Source of the DNA: Verrucomicrobiales bacterium
Lineage (GTDB): Bacteria; Verrucomicrobiota; Verrucomicrobiia; Verrucomicrobiales; Akkermansiaceae
Assembly (NCBI GenBank): GCA_003527555.1
Contig: DPWT01000224.1
Location: 1 to 8,478 of the forward strand
Reading direction: 5' to 3'
DNA length: 8,478 nt
Positions 1-6,767 of the stretch are shown in pieces (position 1 is the first letter of the stretch; the number at the start of each line of letters is the position of its first letter). A model generated the notes under the pieces. It was not told where the DNA came from. It worked only from the letters and a program-made list of their open reading frames with translations, and ran no database searches. The position numbers and the translations under genes are program-made.

Positions 1-159
1 TTTTCTGACAAGAAATACGGCGGTGAAAGGAAAGCATTGAAAGCTGCCACAACCGCGCTTGATGAGCTGAGAGACCTTCTTGACAAGTCACGCAAGGTAA
101 ACGGCAAGCTCAGCAAAACAACAATTACTAAAGCTCAAAAGCTACTCAAAGCTGCTTAG
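1..159 (+). CDS. C-terminal fragment of a hypothetical protein, possibly AP2-like DNA-binding end
   Basis: The reading frame is open from the window edge and ends at TAG 157-159, giving 52 residues of a C-terminus; the start lies outside. The fragment is rich in Lys and Ala and predicted to be mostly helical. It begins FSDKKYGGERKALKAA, which resembles the end of AP2-type DNA-binding domains (an aromatic-Ser strand, then a K-Y-G turn and an Ala-rich helix). A basic tail rich in Lys, Ser and Thr follows. A strong intrinsic terminator starts 29 bp after the stop, which supports this being a real gene end. Function is not established. A small basic nucleoid-type protein is an alternative reading. 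The coding call is fairly sure, the family is not. Confidence 0.6.
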   Translation, partial: FSDKKYGGERKALKAATTALDELRDLLDKSRKVNGKLSKTTITKAQKLLKAA

Positions 160-188
160 TCTACCAATATAACATAAATTAAAATTCG

Positions 189-220
189 AGCAGGCGGGAT
201 ATTCTCCCGCCTGCTTTTTT
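189..220 (+). terminator. Rho-independent terminator after the first partial gene
   Basis: A perfect 11-bp stem pairs 189-199 (AGCAGGCGGGA) with 205-215 (TCCCGCCTGCT) around a 5-nt loop (TATTC). It runs straight into six Ts (215-220). The stem is GC-rich, so this is a textbook intrinsic terminator. It ends transcription of the gene whose stop is at 159 and lies 42 bp before the psd start, so psd probably has its own promoter overlapping or just after this hairpin. Confidence 0.93.
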
Positions 221-262
221 CTGTCGCTTTTTCAGACTGCTTCACTAGCTTCAATTCAACTC

Positions 263-1141
263 ATGGATATTCAATTTTACAACCGCTACACCCAGAAAAT
301 GGAGACTGAACAGGTCTACGGAGAGGCCTTTCTCAAGTGGACTTACGCCAATCCATTTGGCAAACTCGCACTTCATGGATTTGTTAAACGGCCAGCATTT
401 TCCCAATGGTATGGTTGGCGCATGAACCAACCAAAAAGCCAAAAAAAAGTGAATCCTTTTATCCGCAATTACAAAATGAACACGGATGAGTTCGCCGATC
501 ATCCTGAGAGCTACGCGACGTTCAACGAATTTTTCTATCGCAGACTCAAGCGCAGTGCGCGCCCTATTGCAACCGATCACGCTGTCTTCCCTGCCGATGG
601 CAGACATCTTGGATTCCAGAACATAACGAATGCTAATGGTGTTTTTGTGAAGGGACAAAAATTTGATCTCGACGCTCTCATCGCTGACTCCGAAATTAGC
701 CAACGATATCGCAACGGCAGTCTTGTCCTCTCGAGGTTGTGTCCAGTCGATTATCATCGTTTCCACTTTCCCGTCAGCGGCCAGGCGAGTAAAACACGTC
801 TGGTCAACGGCCCACTATTTCCAGTCTCTCCCATCGCCTTAGCTCGAAATATTTCCTATCTATGGCAAAACAAGCGCACTCTCACCGAGATCAAAACCAA
901 AGACTTAGGTAACGTTCTAATGATGGAAATTGGTGCTACATGTGTTGGCTCGATATCACAAACATATGTACCTAACGATATGGTCGATAAAGGACATGAA
1001 AAAGGTTACTTCGCATTCGGGGGCTCATCAACCATCACCTTGTTTGAACCCGGGGCCGTAAAGCTAGCAGACGACTTATTAAAAAACTCTGAGAAACAGA
1101 TCGAAACCTACGCACTCATGGGTGACTCCATGGGCAACTAA
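263..1141 (+). CDS. psd: Phosphatidylserine decarboxylase proenzyme (type II, chlamydial-like)
   Basis: Converts phosphatidylserine to phosphatidylethanolamine at the inner membrane, using a pyruvoyl group made by self-cleavage. At 292 aa it matches the type II enzymes. Visible motifs are PADGR at 110-114 (catalytic Asp112), the PVDYHRFHFPVSG block at 161-173 (His165 and His168) and the processing site FGGSS at 252-256. Cleavage is expected between Gly254 and Ser255, with Ser255 becoming the pyruvoyl group of a short alpha chain. The N-terminal pattern FYNRYTQKMETEQ aligns, from memory, with the start of the chlamydial enzyme, which supports ATG 263; Met13 is a weaker alternative. No Shine-Dalgarno is seen. 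The gene follows a terminator and converges on thiL with 42 bp between the stops. No phosphatidylserine synthase gene is in the window. Confidence 0.95.
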   Translation: MDIQFYNRYTQKMETEQVYGEAFLKWTYANPFGKLALHGFVKRPAFSQWYGWRMNQPKSQKKVNPFIRNYKMNTDEFADHPESYATFNEFFYRRLKRSARPIATDHAVFPADGRHLGFQNITNANGVFVKGQKFDLDALIADSEISQRYRNGSLVLSRLCPVDYHRFHFPVSGQASKTRLVNGPLFPVSPIALARNISYLWQNKRTLTEIKTKDLGNVLMMEIGATCVGSISQTYVPNDMVDKGHEKGYFAFGGSSTITLFEPGAVKLADDLLKNSEKQIETYALMGDSMGN

Positions 1142-1183
1142 TTAGCTATGATCTCAAAACCAATGGTTTATAACCCACTAAAC

Positions 1184-2086
1184 TTAAGAGTTGAAGTGCT
1201 GCCAACCATCTTCCTCAAATCGATCTCCACCACCTGGATCACATAGCTCACCAATTTTTGTCAGTGGAGTTGCAGAAAAAATCTTAGGCCACGCTTTAAC
1301 AACCACATCAGCGATCTGGGAATCTACAGCAAACAAAAGCTCGTAATCCTCACCATCACTAAGCGCTTGATGAAGATCGCATCCATCGTTCACAGGGATC
1401 ATATCGGGATCAATACGATAACCGCACTGACTCGCCTCAGCAAGTCGCGGCAAATCACAAGCCACTCCATCTGATAAATCCATCATCGCACCAATCTTAA
1501 AATTTTCGGTCAACCATCGCGCCTCAGCAACCCGTGGTGTGAAATCGAGATGCTTCCCTTGTATAGACCCACCCAACGTGCCGGTCACAAATATAACATC
1601 CCCAGATTTCCCTCCTGAACGAGAAACGAGCCTTCTTTTTTCTACACTGCCTGTTCCGGCGATTGAAATAACCGCAGCTGAACCAATAGGCACCGAACTG
1701 GTCTCGCCTCCGCAAATATCTGCATCAAAAAACGAAGCACACTTCTGCATTCCATCATAAAGGTTTTCAACGTAACCAATAGACGTATCCGGAGGCATAG
1801 CTATTGTGACCAGTAAATGATCAGCAATTCCACCCATCGCAGAAAAATCACTAATAACCCTTGCTACAGCCTTCCATCCTACCCGAAATGGATCAGAGGA
1901 ATCACTCTCATAGTGAATTCCCTGAACCAAACAATCAGTCTTTAAAAGCATATAGGTGTCTGCTTTTCCAATATCCACGACGGCACAATCATCACCAGGC
2001 CCAACAACCACAGAATCCTTCTGATTCAGCACCTTGAGCACTCTGGCTACCACCGCATCTTCACCCATATCTCCCAATGTTTGCAT
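1184..2086 (-). CDS. thiL: Thiamine-monophosphate kinase
   Basis: ATP-dependent phosphorylation of thiamine monophosphate to thiamine diphosphate, the last step of cofactor synthesis, in the cytoplasm. The 300-aa product carries the AIRS/PurM-type blocks in order: GEDAVV at 8-13, GPGDDCAVVD at 29-38 (Mg/ATP-binding acidic residues), TD at 50-51, VISDFSAMGG at 77-86, DICGGETSS at 123-131, VFVTGTLGG at 165-173, MMDLSDGVACDLPRLA at 201-216 and GEDYELLF at 245-252. It is somewhat shorter than the E. coli enzyme of about 325 aa. The SDxxAMGG block has Val where many family members have Asn, and lacks the usual following Pro. The start is ATG at 2086 with no Shine-Dalgarno. It is transcribed away from the TPR gene and towards psd. 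No thiamine riboswitch is visible in the short upstream region. Confidence 0.95.
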   Translation of the reverse strand: MQTLGDMGEDAVVARVLKVLNQKDSVVVGPGDDCAVVDIGKADTYMLLKTDCLVQGIHYESDSSDPFRVGWKAVARVISDFSAMGGIADHLLVTIAMPPDTSIGYVENLYDGMQKCASFFDADICGGETSSVPIGSAAVISIAGTGSVEKRRLVSRSGGKSGDVIFVTGTLGGSIQGKHLDFTPRVAEARWLTENFKIGAMMDLSDGVACDLPRLAEASQCGYRIDPDMIPVNDGCDLHQALSDGEDYELLFAVDSQIADVVVKAWPKIFSATPLTKIGELCDPGGGDRFEEDGWQHFNS

Positions 2087-2153
2087 CGAGAAAGATTTGA
2101 CGTTATATTTAACAAAAACCCAAACACATTTTTAGTGAACAATTGCTGTCATC
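2087..2153. promoter_or_regulatory. Divergent intergenic region between thiL and the TPR gene
   Basis: This AT-rich 67-bp gap separates two divergently transcribed genes, so promoters for both should lie here or extend into the 5' ends. Towards the right, TTGACG at 2097-2102 is a fair -35 match, but nothing close to TATAAT lies 16-18 bp downstream. Towards thiL, the reverse strand reads TATAAC around 2102-2107, a plausible -10, without a clear -35. There is no room for a riboswitch-sized leader. Position is the main support; the boxes are weak. Confidence 0.3.
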
Positions 2154-4850
2154 TTGCCTTTTTTATTCCATAATACATGTGTGTTCCGCACACTTCTATA
2201 TGTATCACTGTTGATTATACTTCCTCTTGAGGGGGCTAATGATCGCCCTCACATAGGCCGCAAAGTGGTTGCAGAACTTAATAAACTCGCCGATTATAGT
2301 GAGGCGACAAAATCCATGTCAGACCGCTTACCTGGAGTAGCGATTGTTTATTTCCGCTCACTCCTGCGCACACCGGGGCTCAGTGATGATGCTCGGGCTG
2401 CTACCAACCACATGCTAGCCGAAGCCATCATACGTTTCAGCATCGAATTAGGAGGAGATCAAAAACTTGCGGCTGAGGCCCTAGAAATACTAGCCAGCAA
2501 TGGACAAGCAATATTCCCATCCACCCCTCTGTGGCGTGCAGAGGCGCTAGTCAGTCTTGGACAATATTCGGAGGCTGAGAAAGTTCTCCGGTCCATTCCC
2601 AAAAATCATCCTCTATCATCAGAATCTCAAATCGCGCGGGCTCGAATTCTCATTGCGCTAAATAAACGTGACCAAGCGTTAGTTACCCTGAACGCTCTCT
2701 CAAAGAAAAATAACTCAACAACTTCGAATACCGCGGCATTACTCGCTGCTGAGATACATATCAACACCGGTAAAAACGACTTAGCTCTTGAAGCGCTCAA
2801 TAGTGTTGGAATCGACAACCCAACAAGCAAAAAGCTAAAAGAATACTTAGCAGCACGATTAGCACTAGATGACAACAAAGCCACAGAGGCCGTAAACCGT
2901 TTCCAATCACTAATCACAGCCCCAGATGAACACCATAGCAAACGCATCTACCATGCCTGTTTTCTTGGCCTCTCAGATGCCCAAGCCGCAAACAAAGATA
3001 CCGATAGCGCAATCCTGACTTTGCAGCAATTCATTGACGATTATCAAGATTCCTACGCACTACAAGCTGCATTCGAGAGACTCATATCACACCTGCCTAT
3101 TGCTATCTCCACCGACGACCCAAGTATGCAAAAACTACGCCTGTGGGCAGGCGAAAAACCCCTCACTTCGGAGTCCGCCATCTTAGGATCTGGTGATGGT
3201 GTCACAAGCATACAACTCAGCGAGGCCACACCAATGGCAAATCATGAACTCACTGCACTCGCGCTATTTTATAGAGCTAAACTGCTAACACGCACCCAAT
3301 CAGAACAAAATCTACTTGAAGCAACCGCAATCCTGACACGACTTAGAAATATTTACTCGCAAAGCAGCCAACCACTTAGTGAGCTATACTTGAAACTTTT
3401 CTCAGCATCGCTTTTAGAAACCGCATATATTCAGCTGCAACAAAAAGAACTTGATCTAGCCACTCACTCACTGACCGTAATGGAAGAAATTACATCTTCT
3501 CCGCAGTTAAAAAACCAATCAAGCATCCTACGTGGGGAAATCCTTGCTGGCAAAAACGACTACGAAGGCGCCATGCGAGCTTTCAAGGGTGCCCTCTTCT
3601 CAACCTCAGAAATCATCGCTAAAACAGCCAGCAATAATGCAGGTATTATGGCACTTAAAGCAAGTAACCTTCTGGCCTTTCAGAAAATTATCAACTCAAC
3701 GCAGGACAGCAAAATCAAAACTTCACTTGTACTTGAACGAGCGCTGTGGATGTGTGCCGAATCCAATATTCAAGGACGTAATGATTTGGATGCCTTTATC
3801 ATGGCTAATTCTGGCTACAGTAGAGAAAACGAAGCTCGTTTAGCACTTGCCGCCGCCTGCGTTAACATATCACCACCTGACATCCAACTCGCAAAAGCAC
3901 AGCTCGAAATCATTAGCCCCAAGATGAAAACGGCAGCTGAACAGGCGAAAATTACCCGTATCCGAATTCGTGCTGAATCACTTCTGCAGGAGTGGCAGTC
4001 AGCGGCTCAGGCAGCTGAGAGCTTCCTCCTTAAATTCAAAGATTCAAAAGACGCTGCCAGTATTGAGTTCAAATGCGCTGAGTCATATTATCATAACGAA
4101 GATTACAACAAAGCCCGTCGCATTTTTCAGGGGTTTGAAAAAAAATACCCCAACAATGCTCTAAATCCATACGCTCAATTTTATGAAGCGATGTCAGCGA
4201 GACTCGGAGGAACGGCGCAATCCCGTGAGGAATGCATCGCCATGTTTAAAAAGATTATTGATAGTAACCATAAGCTCGCCGCTGAAGCTCGCGTTCAGCA
4301 AAGCCGCCTACTTATCGACTTGCAGCGATACGCCGAGGCAGAGGCCACTCTAAATCCAATGTTGGAAAGCAATAATATCAGCCTACAGCAAAAATTGGGT
4401 GCTGGCGTATTAATGGCAGACTGTCTTCAGCGTCAAAGCCTTGGTGAAATAAATAAAACAAATCAAGCAGTTACCATTTACAACGACTTACTAAAATCTG
4501 AGAATCTCAGCCTAGCATGGATACATCGCTTGCATTACCTTCGTGGCCAAGCTTATGAGAGTATGCAAAACAATGCCGATGCCTTCAAATCATATTACAA
4601 TGTCATAATCGATGACCATAGGTCCTATAATCTTAATACAAAAAAAGAAGAATGGTTCTGGTTTTATCGATGCGGCTTTAAAGCACTTGCCATGCTTGAA
4701 GCCAGTGGCAATTGGGAAGCTTCCGTGAAAGTTGCTAAACGCGTCGCCTCCTTCAACGGACCCAGAAAACAAGAGGCCGATAGACGTGCCAAAGACCTGG
4801 CAAGAAAGCACATGATCTGGTCCGACAATGAGTCTCGGCAACAACCCTAA
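2154..4850 (+). CDS. Large exported tetratricopeptide-repeat protein, TTG start
   Basis: An 898-aa helical-repeat protein of unknown specific function. The N-terminus looks like a signal peptide: Arg12, a hydrophobic run at about 13-25 and a likely cleavage after LEGA at 25-28. TPR-like units are visible at about 127-147, 159-182, 194-216, 267-297, 455-480, 636-666, 672-704, 711-735 and 794-820. The unit at 636-666 has the SYYHNEDYNKA pattern typical of BamD/YbgF-like TPR proteins. A linker near 330-360 separates two repeat blocks. The basic C-terminus has no membrane anchor. The assigned start is TTG at 2154, since stops lie just upstream and the first in-frame ATG (codon 55) would remove the signal peptide; GTG at codon 10 (2181) would also keep it. 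A periplasmic scaffold is the likely role by inference. coaD follows after 7 bp. Confidence 0.85.
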   Translation: MPFLFHNTCVFRTLLYVSLLIILPLEGANDRPHIGRKVVAELNKLADYSEATKSMSDRLPGVAIVYFRSLLRTPGLSDDARAATNHMLAEAIIRFSIELGGDQKLAAEALEILASNGQAIFPSTPLWRAEALVSLGQYSEAEKVLRSIPKNHPLSSESQIARARILIALNKRDQALVTLNALSKKNNSTTSNTAALLAAEIHINTGKNDLALEALNSVGIDNPTSKKLKEYLAARLALDDNKATEAVNRFQSLITAPDEHHSKRIYHACFLGLSDAQAANKDTDSAILTLQQFIDDYQDSYALQAAFERLISHLPIAISTDDPSMQKLRLWAGEKPLTSESAILGSGDGVTSIQLSEATPMANHELTALALFYRAKLLTRTQSEQNLLEATAILTRLRNIYSQSSQPLSELYLKLFSASLLETAYIQLQQKELDLATHSLTVMEEITSSPQLKNQSSILRGEILAGKNDYEGAMRAFKGALFSTSEIIAKTASNNAGIMALKASNLLAFQKIINSTQDSKIKTSLVLERALWMCAESNIQGRNDLDAFIMANSGYSRENEARLALAAACVNISPPDIQLAKAQLEIISPKMKTAAEQAKITRIRIRAESLLQEWQSAAQAAESFLLKFKDSKDAASIEFKCAESYYHNEDYNKARRIFQGFEKKYPNNALNPYAQFYEAMSARLGGTAQSREECIAMFKKIIDSNHKLAAEARVQQSRLLIDLQRYAEAEATLNPMLESNNISLQQKLGAGVLMADCLQRQSLGEINKTNQAVTIYNDLLKSENLSLAWIHRLHYLRGQAYESMQNNADAFKSYYNVIIDDHRSYNLNTKKEEWFWFYRCGFKALAMLEASGNWEASVKVAKRVASFNGPRKQEADRRAKDLARKHMIWSDNESRQQP

Positions 4851-4857
4851 TAATATT

Positions 4858-5349
4858 ATGCGCACTGCCGTCTATGCTGGTTCATTTGACCCCCTCACCA
4901 ACGGGCACCTTTGGATGATTGATCGTGGTTTGGAACTTTTTGATCGGCTCCACGTAGCTATCGGAAGCAATCCATCAAAGTCTTACACGTTCTCCGTCGC
5001 AGACAGACTGAAGTTACTGCGCAATAGTATTCCATCCTGTGAGCGACTGACCATTGATGAGTTCGATAACCGCTATCTGGTAAACTACGCCAAAGATGTT
5101 AAAGCTGATTACATTCTGCGTGGCATACGCTCACCAAATGATTACGAATACGAACGAGTAATGCGGCATATCAACTCAGACATGGCGCCAAGCATCACCA
5201 CCACTTTCCTCATGCCTCCAAGAGATATTGCTGAACTTTCATCCAGTATGGTTAAAAGCTTGATCGGCCCCAAGGGCTGGGAGAAATCAGTAATACGTTA
5301 CGTTCCTGCACCCGTATTCAAGGCATTAGAGGAAATGGATCACAGTTAA
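4858..5349 (+). CDS. coaD: Phosphopantetheine adenylyltransferase
   Basis: Transfers AMP from ATP to 4'-phosphopantetheine to make dephospho-CoA, the fourth of five CoA synthesis steps, in the cytoplasm. The 163-aa product is close to the E. coli length of 159 aa. It has the nucleotidyltransferase opening AVYAGSFDPLTNGH at 4-17 with the T/HxGH-type His17, then Lys41, the LRGIR segment at 87-91 (substrate/ATP Arg) and the LSSSMVKSL block at 127-135. ATG 4858 is chosen because family members start a few residues before the YAGSFDP strand. An in-frame ATG at 4828 would add ten residues and overlap the TPR gene by 23 bp, which is less likely. It lies 7 bp after the TPR stop, so it is probably co-transcribed with it. 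No Shine-Dalgarno is present. Confidence 0.96.
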   Translation: MRTAVYAGSFDPLTNGHLWMIDRGLELFDRLHVAIGSNPSKSYTFSVADRLKLLRNSIPSCERLTIDEFDNRYLVNYAKDVKADYILRGIRSPNDYEYERVMRHINSDMAPSITTTFLMPPRDIAELSSSMVKSLIGPKGWEKSVIRYVPAPVFKALEEMDHS

Positions 5350-5350
5350 C

Positions 5351-5451
5351 TGATGCACCAAAAAAAAATACAATCAGATAGCGCGAGGATAGCTTGCGAT
5401 AAGACGCCTCGAGTGCTACTGTTCCCAAGGCATTTTTCGCCAAGTGCATCA
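5351..5451. repeat. Exact 8-bp inverted repeat bounding the coaD-mscS gap
   Basis: TGATGCAC at 5351-5358, one base after the coaD stop, is the exact reverse complement of GTGCATCA at 5444-5451. The right arm includes the first base of the mscS start codon. Between the arms lie a run of nine As (5360-5368) and a smaller imperfect hairpin in which TAGC and CGAGG (5379-5388) face CCTCG and GCTA (5407-5418). The repeat is plain in the sequence. Whether it acts as an RNA structure, a protein site, a degraded element or not at all is unknown, and an 8-bp match can arise by chance. Confidence 0.45.
5394..5422 (+). promoter_or_regulatory. Weak candidate promoter for mscS-ribBA
   Basis: TTGCGA at 5394-5399 and TACTGT at 5417-5422 are separated by 17 bp and lie about 30 bp before the mscS ATG. 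They match the sigma-70 consensus only 4/6 and 3/6. The 101-bp gap is the longest in this same-strand run, so a promoter here is reasonable, but the boxes themselves are poor. Confidence 0.2.
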
Positions 5452-6755
5452 TGATAGATTGGGATTCTATGCAAGCATACCTGTTTAGACTTGTCGATGA
5501 CCGACAGGACTACTGGCAGTGGGGCTCTATCGCCATTTGCCTAGCAGGTGCCGCTGCGATAATCATATTATTAAGACGCAACATATTTGCACCGGGATCA
5601 AAACAACAAAAAGTTTTCACCCGCTTCTTTGACCCTGAAAAAAGAATATCAGGAATTCCAGTAATTTTTTGTTTCCTGCTTTGGATCACTTGGGCAGTCA
5701 GAAGTAACTGGTCCGCAAAACTTGTAGAAAAAGGTGAATCCTATTTGCCGGGTAATTACATCTACACGGCCACCTTGTTGGTCTCAGCATTTGTTCTATA
5801 TCAATTCGCAACGGCAGTAGCAAAGGGTAGCTCCGCCCCTAAGTTCCTTGGTGGCGGTATGCTGCTAGTCTTTGCTCTTCACCTTTTCGGATGGCTTTCC
5901 CCACTGAGTATCGCACTTCGAAGTATCAGCTTACCACTGGGTAGTATCGACATCAATTTGTGGGCGATTCTTTCTGCTATCGTTGCTCTGCTGATACTAC
6001 TCTGGCTAGTCGCCCTCACTACGAAGTTTCTGGACTCTTTTGTGAGGACACGCGATGACATCCCTCCCTCGATCAAAGTTCTCATTGGCAAAGCATCTCG
6101 ATTTACACTCTACATCATCGCCATTGTGGGCGCTTTAAAAATCGGAGGAGTACCACTTGGTGGTTTAGCTATTTTCTCAGGTGCTTTGGGACTAGGCCTT
6201 GGATTCGGATTACAGAAAGTAATCTCTAATCTAGTTTCCGGAGTCATCATCTTGCTAGATAAATCAATCAAACCTGGCGACGTGATTGAAATAGAAGGGA
6301 CATTCGGCTGGATCAATACATTACGCACGCGATACATATCAGTAATCACACGCGACCGAAAAGAAATCCTCATTCCAAACGAGGATTTCGTGACTAACAA
6401 AGTGATTAACTGGTCTTTCACCGACCGAATTGTCAGAATTAAGGCAGATGTAGGAGTTTCCTACTCAACAGATGTCCCTGAGGCAATTCGCATCTGTAAA
6501 GATGCCGTGAATTCTATACCAAGAATCTTAAAAACACCTGAACCAAGTTGCCTCATGATTGGATTTGGTGATTCATCTATTGACCTTCAAATACGATTTT
6601 GGATCGATGATGCACCAAAGGGAGTCAGCAATATCCGCTCAGAAGTTTTACTCGCTGTTTGGCAAGCATTTCGTGATAATAACATTGAAATCCCCTACCC
6701 TCAACGAGATCTCCACATCAAATCTGGAAGTGTTTTAACAGACACCAACCAATGA
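5451..6755 (+). CDS. MscS-family mechanosensitive ion channel
   Basis: An inner-membrane channel that opens under membrane tension and releases solutes during osmotic down-shock. The 434-aa product has hydrophobic segments at about 24-42, 68-84, 104-122, 131-148, 166-190 and 216-232, then the Gly/Ala-rich pore helix at 236-268 (SGALGLGLGFGLQKVISNL). After it come the beta-domain hallmarks KPGDVIEIEG at 274-283, the IPNEDFVTNKVINWS region at 308-322 and the closing PYPQRDLHI at 415-423. With about seven segments it is larger than E. coli MscS (286 aa, three helices) and is a multi-helix MscS-like member. The start is ATG 5451; Met7 (ATG 5469) is an alternative, and neither has a Shine-Dalgarno. 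ribBA follows after 12 bp, suggesting co-transcription. The ligand or tension threshold cannot be read from the sequence. Confidence 0.93.
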   Translation: MIDWDSMQAYLFRLVDDRQDYWQWGSIAICLAGAAAIIILLRRNIFAPGSKQQKVFTRFFDPEKRISGIPVIFCFLLWITWAVRSNWSAKLVEKGESYLPGNYIYTATLLVSAFVLYQFATAVAKGSSAPKFLGGGMLLVFALHLFGWLSPLSIALRSISLPLGSIDINLWAILSAIVALLILLWLVALTTKFLDSFVRTRDDIPPSIKVLIGKASRFTLYIIAIVGALKIGGVPLGGLAIFSGALGLGLGFGLQKVISNLVSGVIILLDKSIKPGDVIEIEGTFGWINTLRTRYISVITRDRKEILIPNEDFVTNKVINWSFTDRIVRIKADVGVSYSTDVPEAIRICKDAVNSIPRILKTPEPSCLMIGFGDSSIDLQIRFWIDDAPKGVSNIRSEVLLAVWQAFRDNNIEIPYPQRDLHIKSGSVLTDTNQ

Positions 6756-6767
6756 CCACTCACAATT

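Noticed and set aside
251..766. A 171-codon open frame on the - strand inside psd
   Set aside because: It lies fully antisense to a confidently identified enzyme gene and has no recognisable motif, so it is a shadow frame.
1156..1170. Small hairpin (AAACC / GGTTT) between the psd and thiL stops
   Set aside because: It has only five base pairs, is AT-rich and has no T-run, so it is too weak to call a terminator.
4828..4857. Upstream ATG for coaD overlapping the TPR gene
   Set aside because: It adds ten residues not expected before the first strand of the CoaD fold. ATG 4858 gives the usual family length.
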